Below, in pieces: positions 13,023 to 16,849 of a stretch of DNA of 16,849 bases. Both the position numbers and the translations under genes were made by a program. The stretch covers positions 1-16,849 of the forward strand of contig JAWLHS010000032.1 in NCBI GenBank assembly GCA_041690235.1. Direction: 5' to 3'. Numbering within the stretch: position 1 is the stretch's first letter; the number at the start of each line of letters is the position of its first letter. The notes beneath the pieces were generated by a model. The model saw nothing but the letters and a program-made list of their open reading frames with translations, was not told where the DNA came from and ran no database searches. Source of the DNA: SLSG01 sp041690235. Lineage in GTDB: Bacteria > Bacteroidota > Bacteroidia > Bacteroidales > UBA7960.

Positions 13023-15068
13023 ATGAGCCTCAAAAGCAAAAACGACCTGGAAAAAAAGACCAACCACCTGAAGGGACAAACCAGTCCGTATTTGTTGCAA
13101 CATTTGTATAATCCGGTCGACTGGCATCCCTGGGGGGAAGAAGCCCTTCAGAAAGCCCGTGGGGAAAACAAACCACTGCTCATCAGCATTGGTTATTCGG
13201 CTTGTCACTGGTGTCATGTAATGGAGAGGGAGAGCTTTGAAAACCAAGATGTTGCCCGCCTTATGAACCGGCATTTTGTTTGTGTGAAGGTGGACCGTGA
13301 GGAGCGGCCGGACATTGATCATTTGTATATGGATGCCGTTCAGTTGGTGTCCGGACAAGGCGGGTGGCCGTTAAACTGTTTTGCCCTGCCGGATGGCAGG
13401 CCTTTCTGGGGAGGGACCTATTTCCCGGCAGATCAATGGAAAAACATTCTTTTACGGGTGGCCGAACTGTATGAGAATCAGTATGCGGACCTTGAAGAAC
13501 AGGCCGGACGCCTGACCGGCGGGGTGGCATCCAACGGCTTGATTCCACCAGCCGAAGAAGCACCCCTGTTCAGCCAGTCGGATGGGCAGCAATTGTTTGA
13601 AAGCATGATGGAAGGCATGGATGCACTGGAGGGAGGCACCAGGGGCGCGCCTAAGTTTCCACTTCCGGGCATTCATATGTTTCTCCTGCATTATTATGCG
13701 CTGACGGGAGAACCCGAAGCCCTGCTCCAGGCAAGGAAAAGCCTGGATAAAATGGCCATGGGCGGCATTTTTGATCAACTGGGCGGCGGCTTTGCCCGCT
13801 ATGCAACCGACGATCAGTGGAGGGTTCCGCATTTTGAAAAGATGCTGTATGACAATGCCCAGCTGATTTCTTTGTATGCAGGGGCCTATCAGGTGTGCCG
13901 GGACCCGCTTTACCGGGAAGTGGTTTACGAAACACTTGGTTTTGTGCAGCGTGAACTGACTGCTTCCAATGGCTTGTTTTTTTCCGCCCTGGATGCCGAC
14001 TCGGAGGGTGTGGAAGGAAAGTATTATGTGTGGACCGATAAAGAGGTGGATGAAATCCTTGGTGAGACGGCCCCCCTGTTTAAAAAATATTACCAGGTCG
14101 GTGCCAAAGGATATTGGGAAAGCGGCCTTAACATTCTGATGCGTACGCAACGTCCCGAGGCCTTTGCATCTGAACAGGGCATTGATCCCGATGCATTTCA
14201 AAAGACCCTGTCTCAATCCAGGAAAAAACTATTGAATTTGCGTGAACAACGCATCCGTCCCGCCCTGGACGACAAGGTGCTGGTTTCGTGGAATGCTTTG
14301 ATGATCCAGGCCTTATCTGACGCCTACGCCGCTTTTGGGGAGCAGACGTTTCTCGACAGGGCCATGCATGCCGCCCGTTTCATACTGGCCAATGCGGTGG
14401 GGGCGGACGGCAGGCTGTTTCGCAAACTGGACGGCAAACAAGCTTCCATCGATGGCTTTTTGGACGATTATGCCCTAATGATCCAATCCCTTATCCGACT
14501 CTTTGAGGTGAGCATGCTGGAAGCCTTTATTCTACCGGCCAGGGCACTTACCGAATACGTGCTGGAACATTTCTCTGCATCCGGCACCAGCCTTTTTTGT
14601 TTTTCGTCGGATGGGGGAGAATCCCTGGCGGCTCCTGCTTATGAGATCCATGACAATGTTATTCCTGCATCAAACAGTGTGATGGCCACCAATCTCTTTG
14701 TGTTGGCCAATCTGTTCGAAAAACCGGAATGGGCCAGGCGCGGTTCGGAAATGCTCCGCGATATCAGACCCAGGCTGGACCGGTTTGGAGGCAGTTTTTC
14801 GAATTGGGGTCGTTTGTTGCTGAATCATGCCTGGCCATTCCATGTCGTGGTGGTCTCGGGTCCCGGTGCAGAAGAAAAGACCACCGAGCTGAACGGCCAT
14901 TTTCTGCCCGCCGCCCTCATTGCCGGAACCGCAAGTCCTGCGGGCTCCTTACCTGTTTTTGAGAAGCGTTTTGATCCGGCCCATACCTTGATTCATGTGT
15001 GCAGCATGGGTCAATGCAAACTCCCGGTCGAAAGCGTCGGCCAGGCCCTCGGGCAATTGGAAGGCTGA
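13023..15068 (+). CDS. YyaL/SPATA20-family protein with thioredoxin-like domain (DUF255)
   Basis: 681 residues, the usual size for this family, conserved from bacteria to animals (YyaL, SSP411/SPATA20). The N-terminal thioredoxin-like domain (about 13-175) opens with NHLKGQTSPYLLQHLYNPVDW. It has the invariant YSACHWCHVMERESF, with a CxxC pair at Cys61/Cys64, then VKVDREERPDID and GGWPLNCFALPDGRPFWGGTYFP. The rest (about 190-600) is an (alpha/alpha)6-barrel-like region resembling N-acylglucosamine 2-epimerase folds, with GGIFDQLGGGFARYATDDQWRVPHFEKMLYDNAQL and a DDYA segment. The biochemical function is not established for the family. A redox or sugar-related role is often suggested. It is probably co-transcribed with the SDR gene (12 bp upstream) and convergent with hisIE (34-bp gap, no hairpin seen). 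Confidence 0.93.
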   Translation: MSLKSKNDLEKKTNHLKGQTSPYLLQHLYNPVDWHPWGEEALQKARGENKPLLISIGYSACHWCHVMERESFENQDVARLMNRHFVCVKVDREERPDIDHLYMDAVQLVSGQGGWPLNCFALPDGRPFWGGTYFPADQWKNILLRVAELYENQYADLEEQAGRLTGGVASNGLIPPAEEAPLFSQSDGQQLFESMMEGMDALEGGTRGAPKFPLPGIHMFLLHYYALTGEPEALLQARKSLDKMAMGGIFDQLGGGFARYATDDQWRVPHFEKMLYDNAQLISLYAGAYQVCRDPLYREVVYETLGFVQRELTASNGLFFSALDADSEGVEGKYYVWTDKEVDEILGETAPLFKKYYQVGAKGYWESGLNILMRTQRPEAFASEQGIDPDAFQKTLSQSRKKLLNLREQRIRPALDDKVLVSWNALMIQALSDAYAAFGEQTFLDRAMHAARFILANAVGADGRLFRKLDGKQASIDGFLDDYALMIQSLIRLFEVSMLEAFILPARALTEYVLEHFSASGTSLFCFSSDGGESLAAPAYEIHDNVIPASNSVMATNLFVLANLFEKPEWARRGSEMLRDIRPRLDRFGGSFSNWGRLLLNHAWPFHVVVVSGPGAEEKTTELNGHFLPAALIAGTASPAGSLPVFEKRFDPAHTLIHVCSMGQCKLPVESVGQALGQLEG

Positions 15069-15102
15069 GCCCAGACGATTTCAGCCGGACTGCCTGATTG
15101 TT

Positions 15103-15924
15103 TCAGCCCTTATCGGGTGAAGGCTTGTGGCGTTTCTCCAGCTCGCGAATGACTTCTTCCCAGCCCAATCCTTTTGAGATCAATAGAACACTAAGGTGGT
15201 AGATCAGATCCGCTGCTTCCTCGGTAAATCGCCCCGGTTCACCGTTTTCTGCTTCAAGCGCGAGCTCTACGGCCTCTTCACCCAGTTTTTTTGCGATCCG
15301 TTTCGGGCCGGAAGCGAACAGCCTTGCCGTATAGCTTTTCTCCGGATCGGCCTTTTGGCGGTCACGCAGCAAGGCCTCCAGGTAAGCCAGGAATGCCAGT
15401 GGTTCGGAATCCGCTTTCCCTTCCATGCGGCCACCTGCAGATGAAAAATCACTTGTATATGTTTCCTCACCCTTTTTGTTCTCCCGGCCCGGTTTGTCTG
15501 ACGGACCGCGGGAGTCAATGCCCGGCATTTGATCCCGGGAATCAAAGCAGCTGATGGCTCCGGTATGGCAGGTCGGTCCGGTTGGTTTGACTTGGATCAG
15601 CAGGCAGTCGTTGTCGCAGTCGGCCAGAATTTCTTTGACCTCGAGAAAATTTTCCGAGGATTCTCCCTTGGTCCACAGGCGGTTTTTGCTCCGGCTGAAA
15701 AAAGTCACCCTTCCGGTCCTGATGGTTTGCTCATAGGCGGCAGGATTCATAAACGCCTGCATTAGTACTTGCTTTGTTTCAGCATCCTGGATAATGACCG
15801 GAATCAGGCCCTTGCCTTTTGAAAAGTCAAGCCTGCCGGGATCAATTGTTGTTGACATATGGATCATGTGTTGGTTTTTCAATGGTTGATTTGATTCCCC
15901 CGTTGTTTGTGTTTTGTATCCCAT
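15103..15924 (-). CDS. hisIE: Bifunctional phosphoribosyl-AMP cyclohydrolase / phosphoribosyl-ATP pyrophosphatase
   Basis: Catalyses steps two and three of histidine synthesis. Residues count from the ATG at 15924. The HisI domain (about 27-127) has WTKGESSENF (84-93), the zinc site ADCDNDCLLIQV (101-112) and GPTCHTGAISCF (116-127). The HisE domain (about 175-270) has KKLGEEAVELALEAE (212-226) and EEAADLIYHLSVLL. The total of 273 residues is long for HisIE (about 200). The excess is a hydrophilic Gly/Ser/Asp/Lys linker of about 48 residues between domains (128-175) plus about 20 extra N-terminal residues. The ATG overlaps the hisF stop as TGATG, favouring this start; in-frame ATGs at 15867 and 15858, just before the conserved domain, are credible alternatives, as is a TTG at 15927. 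Confidence 0.94.
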   Translation of the reverse strand: MGYKTQTTGESNQPLKNQHMIHMSTTIDPGRLDFSKGKGLIPVIIQDAETKQVLMQAFMNPAAYEQTIRTGRVTFFSRSKNRLWTKGESSENFLEVKEILADCDNDCLLIQVKPTGPTCHTGAISCFDSRDQMPGIDSRGPSDKPGRENKKGEETYTSDFSSAGGRMEGKADSEPLAFLAYLEALLRDRQKADPEKSYTARLFASGPKRIAKKLGEEAVELALEAENGEPGRFTEEAADLIYHLSVLLISKGLGWEEVIRELEKRHKPSPDKG

Positions 15925-16685
15925 CAAATTCCGGACCTGATGGGGATGTTGTTCGCCTTCAAAAAGGCCTTGACTTCGGAAATGCTGACCAGGCCATAGT
16001 GAAAGATTCCGGCGGCCAGGGCCGCATCGGCCTTGGACAAGCTGAATACATCCAGGAAATGTTGTGGGTTGCCCGCCCCCCCTGATGCAATGACGGGTAT
16101 GGATACGGCCTCACAGACCGCCCGGGTGATGTCGATGGAGAAACCACTCCGGGTACCATCGGCCGTGAATGAGGTGAGCAGGATCTCTCCCGCCCCCCGT
16201 TCAAAAGCTTGCTTGGCCCAGCCGACAGCGGCCATACTGGTCTTTTTTGTGCCGGCATGGCTTACCACCTGCCATCCCTCCGGGTACAGTCGCGCATCGA
16301 CGGCCACCACCACGCATTGATTGCCGAAAGCATTTGCCAGGCGCGTAATCAGGGTCGGGTCAAGGAGGGCAGAGGTATTGACGGATACTTTGTCGGCCCC
16401 CTTCGAGAGCAGGGTTTCCACCTGCTTTTCGTTGGATATTCCACCACCTACGGTAAAGGGAATGGCCACGGCTGCAGCCACTTCCTCCACCACCTTTAAA
16501 AAAGTGGTCCTCCCTTCCAGTGTGGCTGTAATATCAAGCAGGGTCAGCTCGTCGGCTCCCTTGTCCGAATAGGCTGCGGCAAGCGCAACCGGATCTCCTG
16601 CATCCTGCAGGTTTCCGAAAGTAACCCCTTTGACGGTTCGGCCGTTCTTAATGTCCAGGCAGGGTATGATTCTTTTTGTCAGCAC
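15924..16685 (-). CDS. hisF: Imidazole glycerol phosphate synthase, cyclase subunit HisF
   Basis: HisF forms the (beta/alpha)8-barrel half of the HisF-HisH synthase. It makes imidazole glycerol phosphate and AICAR from PRFAR using ammonia from HisH. It has 253 residues, the standard length. The N-terminus KRIIPCLDI carries catalytic Asp11 and VAVDAR carries Asp130. Phosphate-binding GGGIS (80-84) and ASGGAG near the C-terminus are present. The start is GTG at 16685, read from the family N-terminus and followed by CTGACAAAAAG; no ATG fits. A small departure is SFTADGT at 172-178, where most HisF have S-[MI]-D-x-DGT; the second Asp (176) is kept. hisA ends 15 bp upstream and hisIE overlaps its stop by 1 bp. 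Confidence 0.96.
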   Translation of the reverse strand: MLTKRIIPCLDIKNGRTVKGVTFGNLQDAGDPVALAAAYSDKGADELTLLDITATLEGRTTFLKVVEEVAAAVAIPFTVGGGISNEKQVETLLSKGADKVSVNTSALLDPTLITRLANAFGNQCVVVAVDARLYPEGWQVVSHAGTKKTSMAAVGWAKQAFERGAGEILLTSFTADGTRSGFSIDITRAVCEAVSIPVIASGGAGNPQHFLDVFSLSKADAALAAGIFHYGLVSISEVKAFLKANNIPIRSGI

Positions 16686-16700
16686 CGTTGGATCTTTTGT

Positions 16701-16849
16701 TTATTGGTTGTTTTCCTGATCTGTTTCAGGCCTGGTTTGTTTCTGGCCGGAACCATTGAATGCCGCCAGTTCAGCCAGGCTGATGTTTCCCTCGAATACC
16801 GCCTTTCCTGTCACCGCAGCATACAGTCCGCAGTCCTCCAGAATCCTCA
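16701..16849 (-). CDS. hisA: HisA (ProFAR isomerase), C-terminal end only (cut by right edge)
   Basis: About 49 C-terminal residues. The core ILEDCGLYAAVTGKAVFEGN matches the last strand and helix of HisA (G-x-x-G-K-A-x-[YF]-E-G), which isomerises ProFAR to PRFAR just before HisF in the pathway. The position 15 bp upstream of hisF agrees with the standard his order. The tail after AAFNGSG is polar (QKQTRPETDQENNQ) and about 15 residues longer than a minimal HisA, probably disordered. The active-site region lies outside the window. Confidence 0.88.
   Translation of the reverse strand, partial: RILEDCGLYAAVTGKAVFEGNISLAELAAFNGSGQKQTRPETDQENNQ

Noticed and set aside
13452..14216. 254-codon minus-strand frame opposite the YyaL-family gene
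   Set aside because: Antisense to the conserved (alpha/alpha)6-barrel region; no motif, signal or initiation context supports it.
1..16849. Defence system, biosynthetic cluster, CRISPR array or mobile element as the hoped-for novel system
   Set aside because: Almost every gene falls in a known housekeeping or widespread family; no repeats with regular spacers, terminal inverted repeats, transposases, restriction or toxin-antitoxin pairs were seen on either strand.

Overview
The window looks like ordinary chromosome of a member of the Bacteroidota (probably class Bacteroidia; I cannot place it further). Four things point there. The block ftsX - DUF3098 - uppP - truB - queA is a familiar Bacteroidota arrangement. 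Several genes are preceded by the phylum-type promoter (-7 TAnnTTTG, in one case with -33 TTTG exactly 19 bp upstream). Shine-Dalgarno sites are generally absent. HisI and HisE are fused, as is usual in this phylum. The DNA is moderately GC-rich with AT-rich promoter patches. I see no rRNA, tRNA, CRISPR array, transposase, integrase or phage structural gene.

Layout. (1) 1-4056, minus strand: cell envelope and RNA modification. ftsX, a DUF3098 membrane protein, uppP and truB are tightly packed (gaps of 10, -4 and 1 bp). queA follows after a 140-bp gap with its own promoter, then the N-terminal part of ispD runs off the left edge. (2) 4169-4840, plus: family I inorganic pyrophosphatase, divergent from ftsX, with a short hairpin between the two promoters. 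(3) 4857-6667, minus: dprA and a downstream secreted, probably outer-membrane beta-barrel protein. (4) 6868-8103, plus: a MurG-like GT-B glycosyltransferase. (5) 8113-9563, minus: cytidine deaminase and a secreted ChaN-family protein. (6) 9834-10750, plus: a three-gene cassette (YtxH-like protein, two-helix holin-superfamily-like membrane protein, small basic protein) behind the clearest promoter in the window. (7) 10756-11922, minus: membrane-anchored metallophosphoesterase. (8) 12117-15068, plus: a short-chain dehydrogenase and a large YyaL/SPATA20 thioredoxin-fold protein, 12 bp apart. (9) 15103-16849, minus: the end of a histidine operon, hisA (C-terminus only) - hisF - hisIE.

How the genes fit together. 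FtsX acts in divisome and peptidoglycan hydrolase control, and UppP recycles the undecaprenyl carrier of wall synthesis. TruB and QueA modify tRNA, and IspD makes isoprenoid precursors that ultimately feed undecaprenyl phosphate. HisA, HisF and HisIE catalyse consecutive steps of histidine synthesis. The other genes look like singletons or pairs of housekeeping or accessory function.

I looked for an undescribed system and did not find a convincing one. The most worthwhile leads are the YtxH/holin-like/small-basic-protein cassette, DUF3098 locked between ftsX and uppP, a long hydrophilic linker in HisIE, and a 16-bp tandem duplication across the queA stop codon.
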